Positions 1-8,320 of a stretch of 42,309 nucleotides of DNA are shown piece after piece; the stretch's first letter is position 1, and every line of letters starts with the position of its first letter. The translations under genes and the position numbers were made by a program. The notes below the pieces were generated by a model. The model did no database searches. It saw only the letters and a list, made by a program, of their open reading frames with translations, and was not told the origin of the DNA. This stretch comes from Kordiimonas gwangyangensis DSM 19435 = JCM 12864 (GTDB lineage: Bacteria > Pseudomonadota > Alphaproteobacteria > Sphingomonadales > Kordiimonadaceae): contig NZ_AQXF01000003.1 of the NCBI RefSeq assembly GCF_000375545.1, forward strand, positions 644,071 through 686,379, given 5' to 3'.

Positions 1-35
1 GGTGCTAACTTTAGTCAGGGTTCACGAGGGGTCAC

Positions 36-830
36 ATGCGGCAATATCTCGATCTTCTTCAACGTATCAGAAACGAAGGGGTATTCAGAGGGGACCGTAC
101 GGGCACCGGCACCTACAGTGTTTTTGGCCACCAGATGCGGTTTGACCTTTCGGAAGGGTTCCCGCTGGTGACGACGAAAAAGCTGCACCTCAAATCGATC
201 ATCCATGAACTCTTGTGGTTCATTGCCGGTGATACCAACATCAAATACCTAAAGGATAACGGCGTCTCCATCTGGGATGAATGGGCGGACGAGAACGGCG
301 ACCTCGGTCCTGTTTACGGCCACCAGTGGCGCAGTTGGCCCACGCCGGACGGGCGCAAGGTTGACCAGATCACAGCGCTTATTGAGCAGATCAAGAACAA
401 CCCCAACAGCCGCCGCCTGATCGTATCCGCCTGGAACGTGGCGGATGTGGACGATATGGCGCTGCCGCCATGCCACTGCCTGTTCCAGTTCTATGTGGCG
501 AACGGCAAGCTCTCGTGCCAGCTATATCAGCGCAGCGCTGATGTGTTCCTTGGCGTGCCCTTCAACATCGCGTCCTACGCGCTACTCACTCACATGATGG
601 CACAGGTTTGCGGGCTTGAGGCGGGTGACTTTGTACATACGTTTGGTGACGCGCACCTCTATAGCAACCATATTGAGCAGACGGACCTGCAGCTCAGCCG
701 TGAACCGCTGCCGCTGCCGAAACTGTGGCTCAACCCCGAGATTACTGACCTGTTTGCCTTCACCTATGATGATATCCGCATCGACGGCTATGAAGCCCAT
801 GCGCATATCAAAGCCGCAGTCGCGGTTTAG
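36..830 (+). CDS. thyA: Thymidylate synthase
   Basis: Converts dUMP to dTMP using 5,10-methylenetetrahydrofolate, producing dihydrofolate in the cytoplasm. The 264-residue length equals that of the E. coli enzyme. The catalytic cysteine falls at residue 146 in [12 protein letters not shown], and the dUMP-binding stretch [12 protein letters not shown] follows. The N-terminal signature [14 protein letters not shown] is intact. The ATG at 36 is preceded by GAGGGG about 4 nt upstream, which supports this start. It leads a tight same-strand group with a histidine kinase and folA. Dihydrofolate made here is recycled by FolA, so co-expression makes sense. The identification is secure. Confidence 0.98.
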   Translation: MRQYLDLLQRIRNEGVFRGDRTGTGTYSVFGHQMRFDLSEGFPLVTTKKLHLKSIIHELLWFIAGDTNIKYLKDNGVSIWDEWADENGDLGPVYGHQWRSWPTPDGRKVDQITALIEQIKNNPNSRRLIVSAWNVADVDDMALPPCHCLFQFYVANGKLSCQLYQRSADVFLGVPFNIASYALLTHMMAQVCGLEAGDFVHTFGDAHLYSNHIEQTDLQLSREPLPLPKLWLNPEITDLFAFTYDDIRIDGYEAHAHIKAAVAV

Positions 831-851
831 AAAGCCTGGGTAAGAAAGCCG

Positions 852-2732
852 GTGGCGCGCGAGAGCGATATAGACTTCAGGCAGATCGCCCTTCTGGTGG
901 CGGTGACCGCCATTGGCGCGATCCTCACGTGGTCTGCCACGCGCGAGACCATCCGCTCTGCCGAAGAAGAGGCGCGTGCGAAGTTTGAATCAACCGCCGC
1001 GCTCTATGTAAACCGGATCAAGAGTGAGCTTGACCACGGCCTTGACGCTTCCGAAGACCTGTACCGCTATTATGAAGCCTATGAAGGCTTCGATGCGGCC
1101 ACGTTCGAACGCATGGTCTCTTCCTCAAGCGGCCTCAACCGGAACCGCAAGCTCGTGGGTGTTGTCATCGCGGTGGGGGAGAGCAACCAAGACAGCTTCA
1201 TGCGCTATGCGCGCTCCAAATACAGTGGCGAGTTTGATATGAAGGCGCCTGCAAAGGTGCCTGATCCGGCGCCAGCCAAGGCACGCAAGTTCCCCTTCCT
1301 TTATGCATGGTCGTCTGACCTGCGCCGTCAGGGCCGCTGGACCGGCATGGACCTTGGCGCACATGCCTCGCTGAACGCATTTTTTGAGGAGACGCTGCGC
1401 ACTGGCAAACCGGGTGGTATCCTGCTGCCTCAGCTTGAGACAACGGACGAAGGCTGTGTGCTGCTGGCGGTGCCGTTCCGCCGTAGTCGCGAAAATGCCG
1501 CAGGCCTTGTGATCCAGCTTATCGACCTGCCGCAAATGGTGCGTTTCGCACTCGAAACCGACCGTCTTGCGGGCCTCAACGCATCCTTTAATTCACACTG
1601 GGCAGACGGGCGTTACGAACAGGCGCTCAAGATCGTTGACTGGAAGCTGTCGGACGAAGCACCGCCACCACCGGCGCTGCGCCCCTGGGCCAGCACGCAG
1701 GAAATGCAGGTTGGTTCCTACACCTGGGAAGTGACCCCATGGTCGCACTATATCGGCTTCAAGATCGACTACGGCGCCGCTGTAATCACCGCGGGTGTCA
1801 GCATGATCCTGACCGGGCTGGTGATTTTTATCGTCTGGTCGCAGTCGCAGCGCGCGAAACGGGTGGTGGATATTGTCAACCGCCGCACCCGCGCGCTCAA
1901 GGAAGCGCATGAAGAGTTGGAGCAGCACTACAAGCTGCTGCAAAACCTCAACAAGGACGTGGAAGAAGCGCGCAAGTCGGCCGAGACCGCGAACCGCGCC
2001 AAGTCTGAATTCCTCGCGACCATGAGCCACGAACTAAGGACGCCCTTGAATGCCATCCTGGGTTTCTCGCAACTTCTGCAGGAACAGGCGCTTGGCCCCA
2101 TCGGCGATAAACGTTACGTGGACTACGCCAAGGATATTCATTCAAGCGGTAGCCATCTGCTCGCGATTATCAATGATATTCTCGACCTCGCGAAGCTCGA
2201 AGCTGGCAAGATCCGCATTGAGCACAAGGTGCTGTCCTCGCGCCTTCTGGTGGAACGTGCGGTTGCGCTCTTGCAGCAGCAGGCGACGGGCAAGGGCATC
2301 AAGTTATCGGCTGAATTTGCGCCGGGCATGCCGGACCGCATTTATGGTGACGAACTGCGCCTGCGCCAGATTCTCATCAATCTGGCCTCCAACTCGCTCA
2401 AATTCACCAATCAGGGCGGTGTTGTCATTCGCCTGCACCCGAAGGCATTCCCAACCGGCCAACCGGGCTGGGTGCTGGAAGTTGAGGACACCGGTATCGG
2501 TATCCCGGAAGAGAAACAGGCCACGCTGTTCGACCGCTTCACACAGGTTGATACCGCGCTGTCGCGCCGTCATGGCGGGGTCGGGCTTGGTCTCGCCATC
2601 TGCCGCGAGCTTGTCGACCGCATGGAAGGCAAGATCAGCGTTCGCAGTACCCCGGGCGTGGGTACCACCATGCGTGTTCACCTACCGCTTGAGGAAGTGG
2701 ACGGTGACGACGACGATGACGGCATGATCTAG
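852..2732 (+). CDS. CHASE-domain sensor histidine kinase (orphan)
   Basis: A membrane sensor kinase of 626 residues with a GTG start. Visible parts in order: a transmembrane segment at about residues 12-30; an extracytoplasmic region of about 270 residues that reads like a CHASE ligand-binding domain (pairs such as FPFLYAWSSD and GMDLGAHASLNAFFEETLRTG); a second transmembrane segment at about 310-332; a coiled coil at about 340-385; a HisKA domain with H-box MSHELRTPLNAILGFSQ and phospho-accepting His393; and a HATPase domain with an N box near 512, DTGIGIP near 546 and GVGLGLAI near 576. The C-terminus is a run of aspartates. No receiver domain or response-regulator gene is nearby, so its partner is unknown. 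It sits 21 bp after thyA and 20 bp before folA. The CHASE assignment is by pattern only. Confidence 0.9.
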   Translation: MARESDIDFRQIALLVAVTAIGAILTWSATRETIRSAEEEARAKFESTAALYVNRIKSELDHGLDASEDLYRYYEAYEGFDAATFERMVSSSSGLNRNRKLVGVVIAVGESNQDSFMRYARSKYSGEFDMKAPAKVPDPAPAKARKFPFLYAWSSDLRRQGRWTGMDLGAHASLNAFFEETLRTGKPGGILLPQLETTDEGCVLLAVPFRRSRENAAGLVIQLIDLPQMVRFALETDRLAGLNASFNSHWADGRYEQALKIVDWKLSDEAPPPPALRPWASTQEMQVGSYTWEVTPWSHYIGFKIDYGAAVITAGVSMILTGLVIFIVWSQSQRAKRVVDIVNRRTRALKEAHEELEQHYKLLQNLNKDVEEARKSAETANRAKSEFLATMSHELRTPLNAILGFSQLLQEQALGPIGDKRYVDYAKDIHSSGSHLLAIINDILDLAKLEAGKIRIEHKVLSSRLLVERAVALLQQQATGKGIKLSAEFAPGMPDRIYGDELRLRQILINLASNSLKFTNQGGVVIRLHPKAFPTGQPGWVLEVEDTGIGIPEEKQATLFDRFTQVDTALSRRHGGVGLGLAICRELVDRMEGKISVRSTPGVGTTMRVHLPLEEVDGDDDDDGMI

Positions 2733-2752
2733 AAAATGTCAGGAGTAACCCC

Positions 2753-3232
2753 ATGATTTCCATGATCGTCGCAATGGCGGAAAACCGCGCTATCGGCAAG
2801 GATAACGACCTGCCGTGGCACCTGCCGGCTGACCTGAAGCACTTCAAGGCACTTACCATGGGCAAACCCATGATCATGGGCCGCAAGACCTTCGATAGCA
2901 TCGGTCGCCCGCTACCGGGCCGCCGCACCATTGTGGTGACGCGGAACATGCAGTGGCACACTGAAGGCGTTGATGCAGCGGATTCGGTTGAGGGTGCCAT
3001 CCAGATGGCCGAGATGGCTGAAGAAATCATGATCGTGGGTGGTGCACAGATTTACGCGCAGGCCATGCCGCACGCTGACCGGCTTTATGTCACCGAAGTC
3101 GCGCTCACCATCGACGGTGATGCCTATTTTCCCGAGTTTTCAGTCGATGAATGGACCGAGACCGCGCGTGAAAGCTTCCCGGCGGAAGACGGCAAACCCG
3201 CATACGCTTTTGTCACTTACGAGCGCGGGTAG
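2753..3232 (+). CDS. folA: Dihydrofolate reductase
   Basis: Reduces dihydrofolate to tetrahydrofolate with NADPH and is the target of trimethoprim. It has 159 residues, the same length as E. coli FolA, and the catalytic acid falls at Asp27 in DLPWHLPADLKHF. The NADPH-binding features GRKTFDSIGRPLPGR and IMIVGGAQIYAQA are present. An AGGAG ribosome site lies 7 nt before the ATG. It follows the histidine kinase by 20 bp and closes the thyA group. It converges on mrp with only a 6-bp gap and no obvious terminator hairpin. Confidence 0.98.
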   Translation: MISMIVAMAENRAIGKDNDLPWHLPADLKHFKALTMGKPMIMGRKTFDSIGRPLPGRRTIVVTRNMQWHTEGVDAADSVEGAIQMAEMAEEIMIVGGAQIYAQAMPHADRLYVTEVALTIDGDAYFPEFSVDEWTETARESFPAEDGKPAYAFVTYERG

Positions 3233-3238
3233 GCTGCA

Positions 3239-4315
3239 CTAGCCCTTCACATGCTCATATAGCTTGTCGGCAATCTCGCGGTAGGTTGCGCTGATCGGGC
3301 TGTCTGGTTCCGCGGCCACAATTGGTGTGCCGCCGTCTGCATGTTCGCGCACGCTCATATGCAAGGGCACACCGCCGAGGAATTCACAGCCAAGCTCTCT
3401 CGCGGTCTCCGCCGCGCCGCCATGGCCAAAAATATGCGCCTCACCGCCGCAGTGCGGGCAGATGAAGGTGCTCATATTCTCAATTATGCCAAGGATGGGC
3501 ACATCCACCTTGCGGAACATGGCAAGGCCTTTGCGAGCGTCAATCAACGCCAAATCCTGAGGGGTGGAAACAATCACCGCACCGGTGAGCGGCGCTTGCT
3601 GTACCATGGTGAGCTGTACGTCGCCGGTGCCGGGCGGCATATCAACCACCAGCACATCAAGTGGTCCCCACGCCACATCCTTCAGAAGCTGCTGTGTCGC
3701 GCCCATCACCCGCGGGCCGCGCCATACAACAGGCTGGTCCACGTCAATCAGGAAGCCGACGGACATGACCTTGATGCCGTGCGCCACGATGGGCTGGATA
3801 ATCTTGTTTTTGATCTCGGGCCGTTCATCAACACCCATCAGCATGGGGAGCGAGGGGCCAAAGATGTCCGCGTCCATCACACCGACCTTCAGGCCCTTGT
3901 CGCGGAGTGCAAGCGCGAGATTGACGGATGTGGTGGATTTGCCCACGCCGCCTTTGCCGCTCGCAACCGCGATGATGTGTTTAACGCCGGGAATTTCGAC
4001 CGGGGTTGGTGGTGCCTTCGGCGCCGCCATAGTTGGCTTTGGTGCTGCCGCAGGCTTACGTGTGGCGGTCACAATCGCGTTTGCCGTGGTGATGCCGTCG
4101 GTCGCGAGCGCCGCCTTTTCAACCGTGGTGCGGATGGCTTCCATGTCGCCCGGTGTGGTGTCGCCAAAATCAAGGATGATGCCGGCTTTGTCGCCGTCAA
4201 TGACGACTGTGCTTGAGACACCCATCTCCTTGAGAGACTGCCCACTCGGGCTCCGCAGCTTGCTCAGCGCTGTCTCGACAGCTTTTTTGAGGCCGTCTTT
4301 TGACAAATCGGACAT
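3239..4315 (-). CDS. mrp: Mrp/ApbC-family iron-sulfur cluster carrier ATPase
   Basis: A P-loop ATPase thought to carry Fe-S clusters to target proteins. An N-terminal MIP18/DUF59-like domain (about residues 1-80) is joined by an Ala/Pro-rich linker to the ATPase domain. The domain has the deviant Walker A GKGGVGKST near residue 120, the WRGPRVMGATQQLL motif, DMPPGTGDVQLT and the cluster-binding CPHCGG. The reading frame is open to 4390, but ATG 4315 is preferred because AGAGG precedes it and the protein then begins directly with the MIP18 domain (358 residues). It lies antisense to its neighbours, between folA and hflK. The 160 bp to hflK must hold divergent promoters. Confidence 0.95.
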   Translation of the reverse strand: MSDLSKDGLKKAVETALSKLRSPSGQSLKEMGVSSTVVIDGDKAGIILDFGDTTPGDMEAIRTTVEKAALATDGITTANAIVTATRKPAAAPKPTMAAPKAPPTPVEIPGVKHIIAVASGKGGVGKSTTSVNLALALRDKGLKVGVMDADIFGPSLPMLMGVDERPEIKNKIIQPIVAHGIKVMSVGFLIDVDQPVVWRGPRVMGATQQLLKDVAWGPLDVLVVDMPPGTGDVQLTMVQQAPLTGAVIVSTPQDLALIDARKGLAMFRKVDVPILGIIENMSTFICPHCGGEAHIFGHGGAAETARELGCEFLGGVPLHMSVREHADGGTPIVAAEPDSPISATYREIADKLYEHVKG

Positions 4316-4416
4316 AAAAAACCTCTTAAATCGGCGAAAAACCATACAGAATTCGTCCCGCAGACGTTGCAGCGGGTGGAGGCCTACCATATATAGGCTA
4401 GCAAGACACGGTCTTT

Positions 4417-4459
4417 CTGTTCACACTGGAACAGATGAGTTCTGATGCGCAAAAGCGCA
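4417..4459 (+). promoter_or_regulatory. Inverted repeats between mrp and hflK
   Basis: The divergent mrp/hflK spacer holds two perfect small inverted repeats: CTGTTC-N6-GAACAG at 4417-4434, and TGCGC-AAAA-GCGCA at 4446-4459, just before the hflK ribosome site. The first is spaced like an operator for a dimeric regulator. The second could be a hairpin near the translation start. Neither matches a site I can name. Confidence 0.4.
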
Positions 4460-4475
4460 AGTAGGGGAGAAATTT

Positions 4476-5582
4476 ATGCCTTGGCAAAATAACGGCGATG
4501 GCGAACGGCCAAACCCATGGGGTAACGGTCCGCGTCGCGGTGGCAGCGGCGGTGGCGGTGAGCCACCAAACATTGACGAGTATATCCGCAAAGGTCAGGA
4601 GCGTATCAAATCGGCCCTGCCGGGCGGTGCTGGTCCGATGGCGTCGCTTGGCCTTCTTGTCGCGGCGGTGCTTTACCTCATCCTCGGCATTTATGTTGTG
4701 GATTCGAACGAACAGGCCGTTGTGCTGCGGTTCGGTAAATGGGTCGATTCCGCCGGTCCCGGTGCACACTTCCATTTCCCTGTAATTGAAGACGTGGAAA
4801 TCCGCGGTGTGACCGACGAGAAACAGGTTTCCATCGGTAGCCGCGCGCAGCAGGAAAACCGTCGCTCCGGCACAGGGCGTCAAAGCTTCGCCCGCCTCGA
4901 TGAAAGCCTGATGCTGACGCAGGACGAGAACATCGTAGATGTGCGCTTCAATGTGGTGTGGCGCATCAAGGATCTGGGCAACTATCTCTTCAAGCTTGAG
5001 GACCCGGACGGAACGATTAAATCGGTTTCCGAAAGTGTGATGCGCGAGATTGTCGGTAATAACCGTATCACGCCGATCATCACCACGGACCGTGGCCGGC
5101 TGGAGCAGGAAGCGCTCGATATGATCGAGACAACGCTCGATAGCTATGAAGCGGGTGTCGACATCCTGCGTGTCCAGATCATCGAATCTGAAGCACCTGC
5201 CGAAGTGAAGGATGCTTTCCTTGACGTGCAGCGTGCAGAAGCTGACCAGCAGCGTTTCCGTAACGAAGCCGAAGCCTACAGCAACAAGGTTGTGCGTGAG
5301 GCCGAAGGTCAGGCAGACCGCATGGTCCAGATTGCTGAAGCATACCGTGCGCAGACAGTTGCCCGTGCTCAGGGTGAGGCGGCTCGCTTCCTCTCGGTTT
5401 ACGAGGAGTATGTCAGCGCGAAAGATGTCACCAAAAAACGCATGTACCTCGAGACGATGGAAGAAATCCTCTCAGGCATGGACAAAGTGGTGATTGACGG
5501 TCAGGCCGGGTCGGGTGTTGTGCCTTACCTGCCGCTCGACCAGCTGAACAAAAAAGCCAACAATAACGGTGGGGGAGAATAA
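4476..5582 (+). CDS. hflK: HflK, FtsH protease modulator (band 7/SPFH)
   Basis: With HflC it forms the membrane ring complex that regulates the FtsH protease. The 368-residue protein starts with a Gly/Pro/Asn-rich cytoplasmic tail (about 1-45), then a transmembrane segment near 54-74, then the SPFH domain starting at SNEQAVVLRFGKW. A long charged helical region (EAEAYSNKVVREAEGQADRM and following) is typical of HflK. It ends in an Asn/Gly tail. GGGGAG precedes the ATG at 4476. hflC starts 2 bp after its stop, so the two are translationally coupled. Confidence 0.96.
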   Translation: MPWQNNGDGERPNPWGNGPRRGGSGGGGEPPNIDEYIRKGQERIKSALPGGAGPMASLGLLVAAVLYLILGIYVVDSNEQAVVLRFGKWVDSAGPGAHFHFPVIEDVEIRGVTDEKQVSIGSRAQQENRRSGTGRQSFARLDESLMLTQDENIVDVRFNVVWRIKDLGNYLFKLEDPDGTIKSVSESVMREIVGNNRITPIITTDRGRLEQEALDMIETTLDSYEAGVDILRVQIIESEAPAEVKDAFLDVQRAEADQQRFRNEAEAYSNKVVREAEGQADRMVQIAEAYRAQTVARAQGEAARFLSVYEEYVSAKDVTKKRMYLETMEEILSGMDKVVIDGQAGSGVVPYLPLDQLNKKANNNGGGE

Positions 5583-5584
5583 TC

Positions 5585-6460
5585 ATGGGTCCTAAAAGTA
5601 TTTTTGGCCTCGTCGTTCTCGGCGCCGTACTTATCACCGGTTTCAGCAGTGTGTTTGTTGTGGACGAACGCAACCAGGCGATTGTGGTGCAGTTTGGTGA
5701 ACCCAAACGCACGGTCACGGAACCCGGTCTTCAGTTCAAGCTGCCGTTTGTTGAGCAGGTTATCTATCTCGACAAGCGTATCCTGAGCCTTGATGTTCAG
5801 CCGCAGGAAGTGCTCGCGAGCGATCAGCGCCGCATTCTGGTGGACAGCTTCGCCCGCTACCGCATTTCCGACCCGCTCAAGCGCTATCAGGCCGCTCGCA
5901 CCGATGCACAAGCCGAGAGCCTTCTTGAAAACGCGATGGAATCGACCGTCCGCCAAGTGCTCGCGCAAGAGCCGATGGTGGGTATTGTTTCCGGTCAGCG
6001 TGCGGAACTGATGAAACGCATCAGCGACCTCACGAATGAGCGGGCACAGTCCTTCGGCCTTGAAGTGGTTGATGTGCGCCTCAAGCGTGTTGACCTGCCG
6101 ACGGCCAACAGCGAGGCCATCTTCCGCCGTATGGAGACTGAGCGTCAGCGCGAAGCCGCTGAAAAGCGTGCGACCGGTCAACGGGATGCGGTCAAGATCA
6201 AGGCAACCGCGGACCGTCAGGTCGCAGAACTGATCGCAGAAGCCGAACGTCAGTCGCAAACCATCCGTGGTGAAGCGGACGGGAAAGCGGTTAAAATCTT
6301 TGCTGATGCCTTTGGCAAGGATAAGGAATTCTTCGAATTCTACCGTACCATGCAGGCTTACCGCACCGCGCTTGGCAAGGACGACACCCGTCTTGTGCTC
6401 TCGCCGGATAGCGAGTTTTTCAAGCTGTTCATGAATGAAAGTGGCAAGACCAAGCGATAA
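5585..6460 (+). CDS. hflC: HflC, FtsH protease modulator (band 7/SPFH)
   Basis: Partner of HflK in the FtsH regulatory complex. It has 291 residues, an N-terminal membrane anchor at about residues 5-23, then the SPFH domain (VVDERNQAIVVQFGEPKR). The helical part includes FRRMETERQREAAEKRATGQ, and the C-terminal FFEFYRTMQAYR is characteristic of HflC. GGGGGAG at the end of hflK provides its ribosome site. The next gene starts 3 bp downstream. Confidence 0.96.
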   Translation: MGPKSIFGLVVLGAVLITGFSSVFVVDERNQAIVVQFGEPKRTVTEPGLQFKLPFVEQVIYLDKRILSLDVQPQEVLASDQRRILVDSFARYRISDPLKRYQAARTDAQAESLLENAMESTVRQVLAQEPMVGIVSGQRAELMKRISDLTNERAQSFGLEVVDVRLKRVDLPTANSEAIFRRMETERQREAAEKRATGQRDAVKIKATADRQVAELIAEAERQSQTIRGEADGKAVKIFADAFGKDKEFFEFYRTMQAYRTALGKDDTRLVLSPDSEFFKLFMNESGKTKR

Positions 6461-6463
6461 CGC

Positions 6464-6658
6464 ATGGATTGGGAACTGTTACTTGTAGGACTAGGCCTCG
6501 CTCTCTTTCTGGAGGGCGCGGCCTATGCCATTATGCCGGAAAGCTTCAAAAAGCTTCTTGTCGCAGCGGCGGGGCAGCCCGCCGCAAAGCTCCGTATCAT
6601 GGGCTTGACCCTGGCGGCGTTAGGTGTTGCGATGATATGGATGGTCCGGTCCCTCTGA
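6464..6658 (+). CDS. DUF2065-family small membrane protein
   Basis: A 64-residue protein with two predicted transmembrane helices (about residues 3-21 and 42-60) and a short polar loop containing MPESFKKLLVAAAGQP. This matches the DUF2065/YjeT pattern, a family found next to hflC in many proteobacteria. Its function is unknown; position suggests a link with the HflKC-FtsH complex. It starts 3 bp after hflC. Confidence 0.88.
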   Translation: MDWELLLVGLGLALFLEGAAYAIMPESFKKLLVAAAGQPAAKLRIMGLTLAALGVAMIWMVRSL

Positions 6659-6720
6659 GGGGAGAGGACCCAATAACCGGCCAACGCGAGTAACGGAAAA
6701 TAAATTAAAGGAGTAGTGCC

Positions 6721-8253
6721 TTGAGCACCAACTTGAGCAAAGCGATCGACACGAGACAATGGACGGGCATGGTCCGTCTTATGCTGACTGCGACCCTGAT
6801 TTTGGCAGCAGCGATGATCTCGTTCAGGCCAGCCGCGGCGCGCGGTGCCCCTGAAAGTTTCGCTGATCTGGCAGAAAAACTCTCTCCGGCAGTTGTGAAT
6901 ATTTCTACGGTACAAACCCTTCCGGCACGGACCGGGCGGCGCATGCCGAACCTGCCTGAGGGCATGCCCTTTGGCGACCTGTGGGACCAGTTCCGCGACC
7001 GTATGGAAGAAGATGAAGAACCACGCCAGGCGCAAAGCCTTGGTTCCGGTTTCATCATTGATGCCTCTGGTATCGTCATCACCAACAACCACGTTGTTGA
7101 AGATGCCGACGAGATCACGGTCATCAATGCTGACGGCGACGAATTCCCGGCTAAACTGCTTGGCCGCGACGCGCTCTCTGACCTCGCGGTCCTCAAGATC
7201 GAAGGCGAAAACGGCGAGCCGTTCCCCTTCGTGAAATGGGGTGATAGCGACAAGGAGCGTATCGGTGACTGGGTGATGGCGATCGGTAACCCGTTCGGCC
7301 TTTCAAGCACGGTCACGGCGGGTATCGTTTCCGCACGCAATCGCAGCATCAACACCAACGACGTTGAGTTCATCCAGACCGATGCGTCGATCAACCGTGG
7401 TAACTCCGGCGGTCCGCTCTTTAACATGGACGGTGATGTGATCGGTGTTAACACGGCGATCTTCTCCCCGTCGGGCGGTAACGTTGGTATCGGCTTTGCC
7501 ATTCCGTCGAATGATGCGGCCCGTGTGGCGCGTGAACTGCAGGAACATGGCAAAGTACGCCGTGGCTGGCTCGGTGTTGGTATCCAGCCGATGACGAAGG
7601 AAATTGCTGAATCGCTCGGTATCGATCAGGACGAGGGTGCCATGGTTACCCGCGTTGAGCCCGATAGCCCGGCAGCCAAAGGTGGTATTCAGGACGGCGA
7701 TATCGTTGTGAAGTGGGACGGCAAGGAAGTTGAAAACAGCAACCGCCTGAGCCTTCTCGTGAAACGCACGGATATCGGCAAGCCTGTTGATGTGATTGTC
7801 ATCCGCAAAGGCAAGCGTGTGACTCTCAAGGTGACCACCGGTGAACTTCCGGCTGAGCTTGCGCAGCTTAACCCCGAAGCTGATCAGGACGGCGATGGCC
7901 GCCCGGATGCAGGCCAGGGTGACCGCCAGCTGATCGAAGGCATGGAGCTCGCGCCTCTCAACGACGGCCTGCGCCGCCAGTATGAGATTGATGAAAACAT
8001 CAACGGTGTGATCGTGCTTCGGGTTGCCCGCGGTACGCCGGCGGCGCGTGTACGCATCCGTCCGGGTACGGTAATCCTTGGTGTGAACCAGCGTGACGTG
8101 ACGAACCCGACTGAGGTGACCGAGATCATCGATGCAGCGCGTGAGGCTGGTCGTGACCGTATCCTCGTGCTCGTCAACTATCGCGGCAACACGGTTCATA
8201 TCCCGCTCAAGCTGATCAACGAGGATGATGAGCAAGGCCCGGGTGAGGAGTAA
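6721..8253 (+). CDS. degP: DegP/HtrA-family periplasmic serine endoprotease
   Basis: An envelope protease/chaperone for misfolded proteins, 510 residues. It starts at TTG, supported by AAAGGAG 7 nt upstream. An N-terminal hydrophobic signal (about 19-40, ending ARG/A) precedes the trypsin-like domain. The triad is readable: His124 in TNNHVVED, Asp154 in DALSDLAVL and Ser229 in GNSGGPLF. Two PDZ domains follow, the first starting near RGWLGVGIQPM and the second after an acidic linker with NPEADQDGDGRPDAGQGD. It is 62 bp from the DUF2065 gene and probably belongs to the hflKC operon. The symbol follows family usage; a DegQ/DegS-type role is not excluded. Confidence 0.95.
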   Translation: MSTNLSKAIDTRQWTGMVRLMLTATLILAAAMISFRPAAARGAPESFADLAEKLSPAVVNISTVQTLPARTGRRMPNLPEGMPFGDLWDQFRDRMEEDEEPRQAQSLGSGFIIDASGIVITNNHVVEDADEITVINADGDEFPAKLLGRDALSDLAVLKIEGENGEPFPFVKWGDSDKERIGDWVMAIGNPFGLSSTVTAGIVSARNRSINTNDVEFIQTDASINRGNSGGPLFNMDGDVIGVNTAIFSPSGGNVGIGFAIPSNDAARVARELQEHGKVRRGWLGVGIQPMTKEIAESLGIDQDEGAMVTRVEPDSPAAKGGIQDGDIVVKWDGKEVENSNRLSLLVKRTDIGKPVDVIVIRKGKRVTLKVTTGELPAELAQLNPEADQDGDGRPDAGQGDRQLIEGMELAPLNDGLRRQYEIDENINGVIVLRVARGTPAARVRIRPGTVILGVNQRDVTNPTEVTEIIDAAREAGRDRILVLVNYRGNTVHIPLKLINEDDEQGPGEE

Positions 8254-8283
8254 TCCTCGCCCCTGAGGCACCACAGACAAAAG

Positions 8284-8311
8284 AAAAGGGCCGGTTATCC
8301 GGCCCTTTTTT
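8284..8311. terminator. Bidirectional intrinsic terminator between degP and serB
   Basis: Stem AAAAGGGCCGG / CCGGCCCTTTT with a TTAT loop, and a T-run on the degP side. The A-run on the left gives a U-tract for the leftward serB transcript, so one hairpin can serve both convergent genes. Confidence 0.93.
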
Positions 8312-8320
8312 CGTTTATGC

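Noticed and set aside
3341-4216. Long open frame of 291 codons antisense to mrp
   Set aside because: It mirrors the conserved mrp coding sequence in a GC-rich genome; composition is His/Arg-rich and no motif is present.
4417-4434. LexA (SOS) box before hflK
   Set aside because: Alphaproteobacterial LexA sites are direct repeats GTTC-N7-GTTC; this is an inverted repeat CTGTTC-N6-GAACAG.
7303-8280. 325-codon open frame antisense to degP
   Set aside because: degP on the opposite strand has an intact catalytic triad and PDZ domains; the antisense frame has no recognisable motif and runs to the terminator.
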